From Actinomycetes bacterium (GTDB taxonomy: Bacteria > Actinomycetota > Actinomycetes > Actinomycetales > Microbacteriaceae): a DNA stretch of 60,836 nucleotides. The translations under genes were made by a program, and so were the position numbers. The stretch spans positions 1 through 60,836 of the forward strand of contig JAEWJX010000108.1 in NCBI GenBank assembly GCA_023386365.1, in the 5' to 3' direction. Numbering within the stretch: position 1 is the stretch's first letter; every line of letters starts with the position of its first letter. Below the pieces are notes generated by a model that was given only the letters and a program-made list of their open reading frames with translations, was not told where the DNA came from and did no database searches. Positions 27,858 to 35,997 of this stretch are shown here, one piece after another.

Positions 27858-30545
27858 ATGATCCCCGTCCAGGAGAGGCTCCAACTGCCCGCCACGCCGC
27901 CCCCGGCGCGGCGGCCGGGTCTGCCCGTGGTCGCGCTGGTGGCGCCGGTGGCGATGTCCGTGGCGCTGTGGGTGATGACCGGCTCGCCGTATGCCCTCGT
28001 GCTGGCGATCTTCGGCCCGCTCATCGCTCTCGTCGGGTGGCTAGAGGCGCGACGCACACGGCGCCGCGATCGTCGCGCCGCCGTTCGCGAGACGCTGCGC
28101 CGCATCGACGACCTGCATGCGCGGGTCGACACCCGGTTCGATGAGCGACGTGCGGCCCTGATCCGGCAGTCGAACGCGCGACGCGACGATGGGTCGGCCG
28201 CCGTCGTCCTGCGGGTGGGCACCGGGCCGACACCGTCCGGCATCGTCGTCGGCGGCGACGATGCCGCACCTCCCGAGGCGGATCTTGTCGCGGCCATCCA
28301 GCGGCTCAGGTCGCACGCGGCAACCATCCCCGATGCACCACTGCTCCTCACCGAAGCCGAACCGGTGATCGTCGTCGATGGGCCGGCGGCTCTCGTCCGG
28401 TCGCTGGCACGGTCGCTCGTGATGCAGGTGCTCACGGCGCTCCCCGACGATTCCGCGACCGTGCACCTTCCGGAGGGGGAGTGGTGGGCACGCGACCTCC
28501 CGTTCGAGCTGCGCTCGGGACCGAACTGGGAGGTGGTGCAGGGCGGACGACGGTTGCTCCGAGTGGAGCGGGGCGTGGCGGCCGGTCCGGGGGCGACGGT
28601 CATCCGTGCAACGGATTCTCTGCCTCCGAGGATCGTCGCGCCTGCTCACGTGGAGCCTGTCCGGCTCAGCCTGATGTGCGCGGCCGAGGCCGCCGCGCGC
28701 GCGAGGGCTTTGGCCGCCCGTGCGCGCGAAGCGGGCTGGCGGTCCGTGTCCGAGGTGCCGCGAACGGTCGCGTTCGGCTCCCTCCCTCAACCGGGTGGGC
28801 ACGACCCGCTCGCGGCGATCGTCGGCGTCGACGCGCGAGGGCCGGCCGTGTTCGATCTCGATCGGGACGGACCTCACGCACTCATCGCGGGAACCACCGG
28901 GTCAGGCAAGAGCGAACTCCTCGTCACCTGGGTGCTGGCTCTAGCCCGAGCCCACGCTCCGGCCGACCTGAGCTTTCTGCTCATCGACTTCAAAGGCGGA
29001 GCGTCGTTCGCACCCGTTCGACGCCTTCCGCACGTCGTCGGCATGGTCAGCGATCTCGATCCGGTCTCCGCGGGTCGCGCGGTAGCGAGCCTGCGCGCCG
29101 AACTGCTGCGTCGTGAGGAGGTGCTCGCGACCCACGGAGTGCGTTCGCTCTCCGAGCTGCCCCCGGGTGTACTCGCGAGGTTGGTGATCGTCGTCGACGA
29201 ATATGCCGCCCTGGTGGCCGTGGATCCGACCCTTCAGACCGTGTTCGCCGACCTCGCCGCGCGAGGCCGCACGCTCGGGCTGCACGTGATCCTGTGCACG
29301 CAGCGCCCGGCAGGTGTCGTCCGCGAGTCGGTGCTTGCCAACGTCACGCTGCGGGTGTGTCTGCGGGTCCTGGATGCCGCCGACAGCGTCGCCGTCGTCG
29401 GCCATCCCGGGGCAGCGCAGATTCCCGCCGACGCACGAGGTCGCGGGCTGCGGGCCGGAACTTCGGCCGGTGATCCCATCCAGTTCGCCCTCACGACGCC
29501 CGGTGACGTCGAGGTCGTCTGTCAGCGTTGGGCGACCGCACCGCCGGCGACCGGGCGCCCGTGGCTCGACCCCCTCCCCGTCCGCCTCACAGCCGACCTG
29601 ACCGCTTTGTTGCCGGCACCCTCCGGTGTCTCCGGCGCCGTGGTGGGGGCCGTCGACCTTCCCGAGCTTCAGCGCCAGGAGCAGTTGATCGTCGACCCGT
29701 GGGGGAGTGGGTCGGTGCTCGTGGTCGGAGCGACGGGGTCCGGCCGGAGCACCGCGCTCGAGATGCTCGCCCAGGCGACCGATGCGCACGTGCGCCGCGT
29801 GCCTGGCGACCCCGCCGAGCTGTGGCAGGCGCTCACCGTCCCCGCGGAAGAGGGCCGCGTGCTCGTGGTCGCCGACGACCTCGATCGGACTCTGGCCTGG
29901 GCCGATCCGGACGTCCGCGCCGACCTCGCGGAGCTGATCTCGCGTGCAGCGCGCGACACTCGGCGAAGCGGAATCGCGCTCGCGGCGAGCACCCGCAGCA
30001 CCGGCGGGGCGATGCACGCCGTTCAAGGAGCATTCGAACAGCGCCTCGTGCTGCGGTTGGCATCGCGCGAGGAGCATCTCCTTGCGGGCGCGGAACTCGC
30101 CGGCTACCGAAGCGACCGTCGGGCAGGCTCCTGCGTGTGGGCGGGTCGCGAAGCGCAGATATCGCTGCCCTCGGGGCAGAGACATGAAACGTGGCGCGCT
30201 GCCTTGCCCTCCGTCGACCTCGCCGAGCCGTGGGCGGTGGTCACCGGCAGGCCCGATGAACGGGCGAGGCTCCGCGCAAGGCACGAGACGACGATCAATG
30301 ACGTGGACGGCTGGCTGGCCGACCACGGCGGCCTGGAGCGGGCGAGGCGCTCCGGTCGACTCCTCCTGGTGGGCTGCACTACGGCCGATCATCGCGCGCT
30401 CACCCGAGCACGGGCTCCCCTTCCGCCGCTCTCCGGCGACGACGAGGCGTGGCGATTCGACGGCACGTCGACCACCCGGGTGCGGGTGCTCCCCGCCGCC
30501 GGTCAGGCGAGCCCGAGCGGCGACTCCTCCGCGGTCAAGCCGTGA
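27858..30545 (+). CDS. EccC/EssC-like FtsK/SpoIIIE ATPase
   Basis: 895 residues from ATG 27858; GTG 27822 would add 12 residues and cannot be excluded. Two membrane helices at about 21-40 and 45-62 precede a cytosolic part. The first FtsK/SpoIIIE domain has Walker A GTTGSGKS (345-352), LLIDFKGG and Walker B VIVVDEYAAL (Asp447-Glu448). A second domain has a modified P-loop GATGSGRS (624-631) and VLVVADDLDR. The two helices plus tandem ATPase layout matches type VII secretion ATPases (EccC, EssC). No WXG100, EccB, EccD, EccE or MycP homologue is in the window. Its 3' end overlaps ald on the other strand by 43 bases. Confidence 0.88.
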   Translation: MIPVQERLQLPATPPPARRPGLPVVALVAPVAMSVALWVMTGSPYALVLAIFGPLIALVGWLEARRTRRRDRRAAVRETLRRIDDLHARVDTRFDERRAALIRQSNARRDDGSAAVVLRVGTGPTPSGIVVGGDDAAPPEADLVAAIQRLRSHAATIPDAPLLLTEAEPVIVVDGPAALVRSLARSLVMQVLTALPDDSATVHLPEGEWWARDLPFELRSGPNWEVVQGGRRLLRVERGVAAGPGATVIRATDSLPPRIVAPAHVEPVRLSLMCAAEAAARARALAARAREAGWRSVSEVPRTVAFGSLPQPGGHDPLAAIVGVDARGPAVFDLDRDGPHALIAGTTGSGKSELLVTWVLALARAHAPADLSFLLIDFKGGASFAPVRRLPHVVGMVSDLDPVSAGRAVASLRAELLRREEVLATHGVRSLSELPPGVLARLVIVVDEYAALVAVDPTLQTVFADLAARGRTLGLHVILCTQRPAGVVRESVLANVTLRVCLRVLDAADSVAVVGHPGAAQIPADARGRGLRAGTSAGDPIQFALTTPGDVEVVCQRWATAPPATGRPWLDPLPVRLTADLTALLPAPSGVSGAVVGAVDLPELQRQEQLIVDPWGSGSVLVVGATGSGRSTALEMLAQATDAHVRRVPGDPAELWQALTVPAEEGRVLVVADDLDRTLAWADPDVRADLAELISRAARDTRRSGIALAASTRSTGGAMHAVQGAFEQRLVLRLASREEHLLAGAELAGYRSDRRAGSCVWAGREAQISLPSGQRHETWRAALPSVDLAEPWAVVTGRPDERARLRARHETTINDVDGWLADHGGLERARRSGRLLLVGCTTADHRALTRARAPLPPLSGDDEAWRFDGTSTTRVRVLPAAGQASPSGDSSAVKP

Positions 30546-31618
30546 GCGGCAGCCACCGCCGCATTCACCACGTGCCCGGCATGCACGTTCAGGCCGCGGG
30601 CGAGCGCCGCATCCGACCGCAGGGCTTCCTTCCACCCCGCGTTGGCTATGGCCCGCACATACGGCAAGGTCGCGTTCGTGAGCGCATAAGTGGACGTGTT
30701 GGCCACGGCACCCGGCATGTTCGCCACGCAGTAGAACAACGAACCGTGCACCACGAACGTGGGGTCGGCGTGCGTCGTCGCGTGCGAATCCTCGAAGCAT
30801 CCCCCCTGGTCGATCGCGATGTCGACCAGCACGCTTCCCGGGCGCATCCGCTCCACCAGAGCGTTGGTCACCAGCTTCGGGGCCTTCGCCCCCGGAACCA
30901 GCACCGAGCCGATCACCAGATCGGCGTCCAGCACGGCACGCTCGATCTCGAAGCTGTTCGACGCGATCGTGCGCACCCGGCCCGCGTACAGGGCGTCGAG
31001 CTCCCGCAACCGCTGGATATTGGTGTCCAGAACGGTCACCTGCGCGCCGAGGCCCACAGCCACCGCCACCGAGTTCGTGCCGGCGACGCCGCCGCCGAGC
31101 ACGACGATGTGGGCGGGACGCGTACCCGGAACCCCGGGCACCAGCAGCCCCGGCCCGCCGTGCGGGCGCATCATCACGTTCGCGCCCACGATCGGAGCCA
31201 GACGCCCCGCGACCTCGCTCATCGGCGCCAGCAGGGGGAGCGCGCCCGACGCGAGCTGCACCGTCTCGTAGGCGATCGCGGTCACGCCGCTCGACACCAA
31301 CTCGCGGGTGAGCTCCGGTTCCGCCGCAAGATGCAGGTAGGTGAAGAGCGTGAGCCCGTCACGGAAGTGTCGGTACTCGCTCTCGATCGGCTCCTTCACC
31401 TTGAGGACCATGTCGACAGAGCCCCACGCGGTATCCGCATCCGCGACGATGCGGGCACCCGCGGAGCGATAGTCCTCGTCGGTGATCGACGACCCCTCAC
31501 CCGCCCCCGACTGGATGTGCACCTCGTGTCCGTGCACCGCCAGGTCGTGCACACCCGACGGGGTGATCGCGACCCGGTACTCGTTGTTCTTGACCTCGCT
31601 CGGCACGCCGATCTTCAT
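30503..31618 (-). CDS. ald: Alanine dehydrogenase
   Basis: NAD-dependent conversion of L-alanine to pyruvate and ammonium. From ATG 31618 the protein is 371 residues, the exact family length, starting MKIGVPSEVKNNEYRVAITP; the longer frame upstream is not conserved. The substrate region GAGEGSSITDEDY and VLKVKEP and the nucleotide loop VVLGGGVAGTNS are present. A leaderless -10 and GAWTYCGT sites lie upstream, divergent from potD. I infer that it recycles alanine formed by the pyruvate-dependent amine transaminase. Confidence 0.96.
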   Translation of the reverse strand: MKIGVPSEVKNNEYRVAITPSGVHDLAVHGHEVHIQSGAGEGSSITDEDYRSAGARIVADADTAWGSVDMVLKVKEPIESEYRHFRDGLTLFTYLHLAAEPELTRELVSSGVTAIAYETVQLASGALPLLAPMSEVAGRLAPIVGANVMMRPHGGPGLLVPGVPGTRPAHIVVLGGGVAGTNSVAVAVGLGAQVTVLDTNIQRLRELDALYAGRVRTIASNSFEIERAVLDADLVIGSVLVPGAKAPKLVTNALVERMRPGSVLVDIAIDQGGCFEDSHATTHADPTFVVHGSLFYCVANMPGAVANTSTYALTNATLPYVRAIANAGWKEALRSDAALARGLNVHAGHVVNAAVAAAHGLTAEESPLGLA

Positions 31619-31624
31619 GCGGTC

Positions 31625-31630
31625 AGCGTA
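31625..31630 (-). promoter_or_regulatory. Leaderless -10 element of ald
   Basis: On the minus strand TACGCT is followed by six bases (GACCGC) and the ald ATG. The matching -35 position falls on the GAATCCGTA element at 31645-31653, so a bound regulator there would compete with or position RNA polymerase. Confidence 0.6.
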
Positions 31631-31644
31631 ACCGCAGCACCGAG

Positions 31645-31701
31645 GAATCCGTAGAGAAAAGCGTGCTGGAGTGCTGATTTCGTGAAATCTATGTTTCGAA
31701 A
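31645..31701. promoter_or_regulatory. Candidate Lrp operator cluster between ald and potD
   Basis: The segment holds GAATCCGTA (31645-31653), the near-perfect palindrome GATTTCGTGAAATC (31676-31689; 6-bp arms around GT) and the palindrome TTTCGAAA (31694-31701). The first two share the GAWTYCGT half-site seen at 11944-11979 and 39676-39694 and begin 31 bases apart, close to three helical turns. Multiple phased sites are typical of Lrp-family wrapping; the assignment is inference. Confidence 0.5.
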
Positions 31702-31735
31702 TGGACGCTTTTGCCCGTTTCGTCGATGTGGGGGT

Positions 31736-31757
31736 GGTTGATGTGCCAGTATCAACC
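31736..31757. promoter_or_regulatory. Inverted repeat upstream of potD
   Basis: GGTTGAT (31736-31742) and ATCAACC (31751-31757) form perfect 7-bp arms around 8 bases, about 50 bases upstream of the potD start. It could be an operator or a 5'-UTR hairpin; it is not related to the GAWTYCGT sites. Confidence 0.35.
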
Positions 31758-31805
31758 CACGGCATCGCTGCCCGTACCCGCGTACCACGAGAAGGAGTCC
31801 ATCCG

Positions 31806-33014
31806 ATGTCCCGGTCTCTTCCCGAAGATCCGCTGATCCGCAGCCTCGTGCTCCAGGCTCGCCGCGCTCAGGTCAGCCGTCGCACGATGCTCCAAGGTGC
31901 AGGAATCGGCGCCGCCGCGCTCACCCTCGCGGCCTGCGCGCCGAGCGGGTCGTCGCGTCCCACCGCCGCCCCGGACAACTCCGAGAACGACCCCACGCTC
32001 ACCTGGGCCAACTGGGCGCTCTACCTCGACGAAGACGACGCGGGCAACCACCCGACGCTCGACAGGTTCCAGCAGGAGTCCGGGATCACGGTCGACTACC
32101 GGGTCGACGTCGACGACAACAACTCGTACTACGCCAAAGTCAAGGACCAGCTCGCCCTCGGCCAGGACATCGGCGCCGACACCGTCTGTCTCACCGACTG
32201 GATGGTGGCCCGCTGGATCCGCCTCGGCTACACGCAGGCGTTCGACGAGGCCAACATCCCCAACAAGAAGAACCTCGAGCCGAGCCTCGTCGACGTCGAC
32301 TTCGACCCGGGCCGCACCAACTCGATCCCGTGGCAGGGTGGCTTCGCCGGCATCTGCTGGAACAAGGCCAAGATCCCTGCCGGGCTGAAGAGCGTCAGCG
32401 ACCTGTGGAAGCCCGAGTTCAAGGGTCGCATCGGCGTGCTGAGCGAGATGCGCGACACGATCGGCCTGATCATGCTCGAGCAGGGCGTCGACATCTCGCA
32501 GGACTTCACCGACGCGCAGTTCCAGGCCGCCAACGACGAGTTCCGTCGGCAGGTCGAGAACGGCCAGATCCGCAACATCAAGGGCAACTCGTACATCGAC
32601 GACCTCGCCAACGAAGACACCCTCGCCGCGATCGTCTGGTCGGGCGATGTCACCACCCTCAACGCCGAGAACGGCGACCGGTGGGAGTTCGCGATCCCCG
32701 AGGCCGGCGGAACGATCTGGAACGACAACTTCCTGATCCCCATCGGCTCGACCCGCAAGACCAACGCCGAGAAGCTCATCAACTTCTACTACGACCCCGA
32801 GATCGCCGCCGAGGTGGCCGCGTGGGTCAACTACATCACCCCGGTCGTCGGTGCCCGCGAGGCAGCCGAGGCGATCGACCCGTCGCTCGTCGACAACCAG
32901 CTCATCTTCCCCAACGAAGAGACGCTGTCGACGGTCAAGCGCTTCCGGTCGCTCACCCCCGCTGAGGAGCAGGCCTACGGTGCCGAGTTCCAGTCGGTCC
33001 TGATCGGCGCCTGA
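31806..33014 (+). CDS. potD: Polyamine-type ABC transporter substrate-binding lipoprotein
   Basis: From ATG 31806 (AGAAGGAG ribosome site) the protein is 402 residues. It has a twin-arginine type lipoprotein signal: RR at 25-26 and lipobox LAAC with Cys44. The mature part begins with TLTWANWALYLDEDDAG and contains the PotD-like SIPWQGGFAGICWNKAKIP region, matching the spermidine/putrescine-binding PotD/PotF family. It is the first gene of a five-gene operon (binding protein, ATPase, two permeases, aminotransferase). An upstream in-frame ATG at 31701 is not used, since it would bury the signal peptide. Confidence 0.92.
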   Translation: MSRSLPEDPLIRSLVLQARRAQVSRRTMLQGAGIGAAALTLAACAPSGSSRPTAAPDNSENDPTLTWANWALYLDEDDAGNHPTLDRFQQESGITVDYRVDVDDNNSYYAKVKDQLALGQDIGADTVCLTDWMVARWIRLGYTQAFDEANIPNKKNLEPSLVDVDFDPGRTNSIPWQGGFAGICWNKAKIPAGLKSVSDLWKPEFKGRIGVLSEMRDTIGLIMLEQGVDISQDFTDAQFQAANDEFRRQVENGQIRNIKGNSYIDDLANEDTLAAIVWSGDVTTLNAENGDRWEFAIPEAGGTIWNDNFLIPIGSTRKTNAEKLINFYYDPEIAAEVAAWVNYITPVVGAREAAEAIDPSLVDNQLIFPNEETLSTVKRFRSLTPAEEQAYGAEFQSVLIGA

Positions 33015-34210
33015 TGGCAGGGGCGTTCGACGAGTCCGGGGCCGACCTCGAGCTGGTCGGCGTCACCAAGCGTTTCCCCGGCTTCACGGCGATCGAGAAC
33101 CTCAACCTGACCGTTCCGGCAGGGTCGTTCTTCGCCCTGCTCGGACCATCGGGCTGCGGCAAGACGACCACCTTACGCCTCGTCGCAGGACTCGAGGAGC
33201 CGTCGGCGGGCCGCATCCTGATCGGCGGCAAAGACGTCTCGAGCACGAAGCCGCACCAGCGGCCCGTCAACACGGTGTTCCAGAGCTACGCACTCTTCCC
33301 GCACATGACGGTGCTCGCGAACGTCGCCTTCGGGCTGAAGCGTCGGGGGATCGCCAACGCGCAGGAACTCGCCCACGAGGCCCTGCGCCTGGTGGAACTC
33401 GACCATCTCGCGAACCGGCGTCCGACGCAGCTGTCCGGCGGACAGCAGCAGCGTGTCGCCCTGGCACGCGCGGTCGTGAACCGGCCGGCGCTGCTTCTCC
33501 TCGACGAACCGCTCGGCGCCCTCGACCTGAAGCTGCGGCGCCAGATGCAGCTGGAGCTGAAGGCCATCCAGAGCGAAGTCGGCCTGACCTTCCTGCACGT
33601 GACCCACGACCAGGAGGAGGCCATGACCATGGCCGACACCGTCGCGGTCATGAACAAGGGCCGCATCGAGCAGATGGGCGCACCCGAGGAGCTCTACGAG
33701 CTGCCGCGCACGACGTTCGTGGCCAACTTCCTCGGACAGTCGAACCTGTTCACCGGCAGGGTCGTGAACGCCGGCCCGGATGCGATCACGGTCGACATCG
33801 CGGGTCTCGGCATCAAGGTCCCTCGCGAGCGCGCCCAGCGGCACGCGGGCGAGGTCACCATCGGTGTCCGCCCCGAGAAACTGACCCTGCTGACCAGCGC
33901 CCCCGCCGCGAGCGGCGCGACGAACGTGCTCGGCCCCGGCGTCGTCACGGATGTGTCGTTCACCGGTGTGAGCACCCAGTACCTGGTCCAGATCCCCGGG
34001 CTGCCCGTCATCACCGTGTTCGCACAGAACATGGCGTTCGGCCCGCTCGTCGAACTGGGCGCCGAGGTCTGGGTGTCGTGGGCCGTCGAGCACGGATTCG
34101 GGCTCGCCGACGAACCCGGACTCGAGCCGAAGTTCGCGTCCGACGACGACACCAAGACGATCGCGGTGCAGCGCCGGCAGCGCCTCGAGGACGAGCTGGA
34201 CGAGGCCTGA
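33014..34210 (+). CDS. potA: Polyamine-type ABC transporter ATP-binding protein
   Basis: 398 residues; the start overlaps the potD stop (TGATG). Walker A GPSGCGKT at 44-51, signature LSGGQQQR at 140-147, Walker B LLLLDEP near 160-166 and switch His197. A C-terminal TOBE domain (about 260-350, VTIGVRPEKLTLL) is present as in PotA/CUT-type ATPases. It energises uptake of the amine bound by the upstream lipoprotein. Confidence 0.94.
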   Translation: MAGAFDESGADLELVGVTKRFPGFTAIENLNLTVPAGSFFALLGPSGCGKTTTLRLVAGLEEPSAGRILIGGKDVSSTKPHQRPVNTVFQSYALFPHMTVLANVAFGLKRRGIANAQELAHEALRLVELDHLANRRPTQLSGGQQQRVALARAVVNRPALLLLDEPLGALDLKLRRQMQLELKAIQSEVGLTFLHVTHDQEEAMTMADTVAVMNKGRIEQMGAPEELYELPRTTFVANFLGQSNLFTGRVVNAGPDAITVDIAGLGIKVPRERAQRHAGEVTIGVRPEKLTLLTSAPAASGATNVLGPGVVTDVSFTGVSTQYLVQIPGLPVITVFAQNMAFGPLVELGAEVWVSWAVEHGFGLADEPGLEPKFASDDDTKTIAVQRRQRLEDELDEA

Positions 34211-34211
34211 C

Positions 34212-35126
34212 GTGGCGTTCGGTGCGTTCGCCAACACCGGCCCCGATCTTTCGGCGGCGGCCCCCCGTCGTCGCAGCTACATCGCCCTCATCCTGCTGCT
34301 CCCGGGCATCGTCTACCTGCTGGCGACCTTCGTCGCGCCGCTGGTGTCGCTCGTGCTCACGAGCTTCAAGGAGCCCGGCGGCAACTTCGAGGTCGGCGAG
34401 TACGTTTACGCCTTCCGCTGGGAGAACTACGCCGAAGCCATCAGTCGCTTCGGTGAGATCTTCCTGCGCACCTTCGGCTACTCGGCGACGGCCACCATCC
34501 TCGCCCTCCTGATCAGCTACCCGCTGGCCTACTTCATCGGTGTGACGCTTCGGCGCTATCCGCTGTGGCAGAGCCTCACGTTGATCCTCGTCATCGCGCC
34601 GTTCTTCATCAGCTTCCTGCTGCGCACCCTCGCCCTGAAGGCGATCTTCGCCGACGAAGGCCCGGTCGTCGGCGCGCTCCAGGCGCTGGGGATCCTCGGG
34701 CCGACGGACTACCTCAACGGCACCGCCTTCACGGTCATCTTCGGTCTCACCTACAACTACATCCCGTTCATGACCCTGCCGATCTACGCCTCGCTCGAGC
34801 GCCTCGACCTGCGCTACGTCGAAGCCGGGGGCGACCTCTACGCGGGCCCCGCGCAGCGGTTCTGGCGGATCATCCTGCCGCTGTCGCTGCCCGGCGTCGT
34901 CTCGGGGACGCTGCTCACCTTCATCCCCGCGTCGGGTGACTACGTCAACGCCAGCAAGGATTTCCTCGGGTCGACGAACACGGTGATGGCGGGCAACGTC
35001 ATCAACGACCTGTTCTTCCAGAGCTTCTACCCCCTGTCGGCGGCGGTCTCGATCCTGCTGATGATCGCGATCCTGATCCCCGTGATCGCCTACGTCGCCA
35101 AGAGCGGATCGGAGGACCTGCTGTGA
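34212..35126 (+). CDS. potB: Polyamine-type ABC transporter permease
   Basis: 304 residues from a GTG one base after the potA stop. Six membrane helices and the permease EAA-type loop (RYVEAGGDLYAGPAQRFWRI) fit PotB. The periplasmic-side segment between helices 1 and 2 is about 60 residues. Overlaps potC by four bases. Confidence 0.92.
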   Translation: MAFGAFANTGPDLSAAAPRRRSYIALILLLPGIVYLLATFVAPLVSLVLTSFKEPGGNFEVGEYVYAFRWENYAEAISRFGEIFLRTFGYSATATILALLISYPLAYFIGVTLRRYPLWQSLTLILVIAPFFISFLLRTLALKAIFADEGPVVGALQALGILGPTDYLNGTAFTVIFGLTYNYIPFMTLPIYASLERLDLRYVEAGGDLYAGPAQRFWRIILPLSLPGVVSGTLLTFIPASGDYVNASKDFLGSTNTVMAGNVINDLFFQSFYPLSAAVSILLMIAILIPVIAYVAKSGSEDLL

Positions 35127-35995
35127 GCACTCAGGGAGCGGCCGTCCTCGCCGAAGCCGAACTCACACCGCGACCGGTGAAGCGGCCCCGCAGCGGACGC
35201 GGGGGTGTCGGCAACTGGGTCGTCGGCATCTACTCGATCATCGCGCTGCTCATCATGCTGGTGCCGATCGGGTACACGATCGTCTTCTCGTTCAACGACT
35301 CCCGCCGCAGTAACATCGTCTGGCGTGGGTTCACCCTCGACAACTGGCTCAACGTCTGCGACGACGAGCGCGTCTGCGAGGCATTCGGTAACAGCATCCT
35401 GGTCGGTGTCCTGGCTACGGTTGCCGCCACGATCCTCGGCACCATGATCGCCATCGCGATCGTGCGCTACACCTTCCGGCTGCGCACGCTCGTGACGGTG
35501 CTGCTGTTCCTGCCGATGGCGACGCCCGAGGTGGTGCTCGGTTCCGGCCTCGGTTCGCAATTCGTCTCGATGGGCGTGGAGCGCGGGCTGTGGTCCGTGA
35601 TCGTCGCCCACATCATGTTCTGCATCAGTTTCGTGGTCGTCACGGTCCGTGCGCGGGTGGCGAGCCTCGACCCATCCCTCGAAGAAGCCGGCCGCGACCT
35701 CTACGCGAACCCCAGCCAGGTGTTCTGGCGGGTCACGCTGCCCCTGCTGATGCCGGGCATCGCGGCCGCCGCCCTACTGTGCTTCGCGCTCAGTTTCGAC
35801 GACTTCATCATCACCAACTTCGTCTCCGGCAACGCCGAGACCTTCCCGAAGTTCGTCTACGTCGCCGCATCCCGCGGAATCCCCGCGCAGGCGAACGTGA
35901 TCGCGTCCGCCGTGTTCTTCCTCGCGATCATCCTGGTGGTCGTCGCCCAGATCTCCGCCGGCATCCGCCGACGCCGTCTGGCCAAGACGAGCTGA
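35123..35995 (+). CDS. potC: Polyamine-type ABC transporter permease
   Basis: 290 residues from a GTG overlapping the potB stop. Six membrane helices and the EAA loop LEEAGRDLYANPSQVFWRV followed by a SFDDFIITNF segment fit PotC. It forms the second half of the membrane channel with PotB. The next gene begins two bases after its stop. Confidence 0.92.
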   Translation: MSTQGAAVLAEAELTPRPVKRPRSGRGGVGNWVVGIYSIIALLIMLVPIGYTIVFSFNDSRRSNIVWRGFTLDNWLNVCDDERVCEAFGNSILVGVLATVAATILGTMIAIAIVRYTFRLRTLVTVLLFLPMATPEVVLGSGLGSQFVSMGVERGLWSVIVAHIMFCISFVVVTVRARVASLDPSLEEAGRDLYANPSQVFWRVTLPLLMPGIAAAALLCFALSFDDFIITNFVSGNAETFPKFVYVAASRGIPAQANVIASAVFFLAIILVVVAQISAGIRRRRLAKTS

Positions 35996-35997
35996 CC

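Noticed and set aside
31701..31805. Upstream in-frame start for potD
   Set aside because: It would place 35 residues before the twin-arginine lipoprotein signal and begin inside the operator cluster; ATG 31806 has a good ribosome site.
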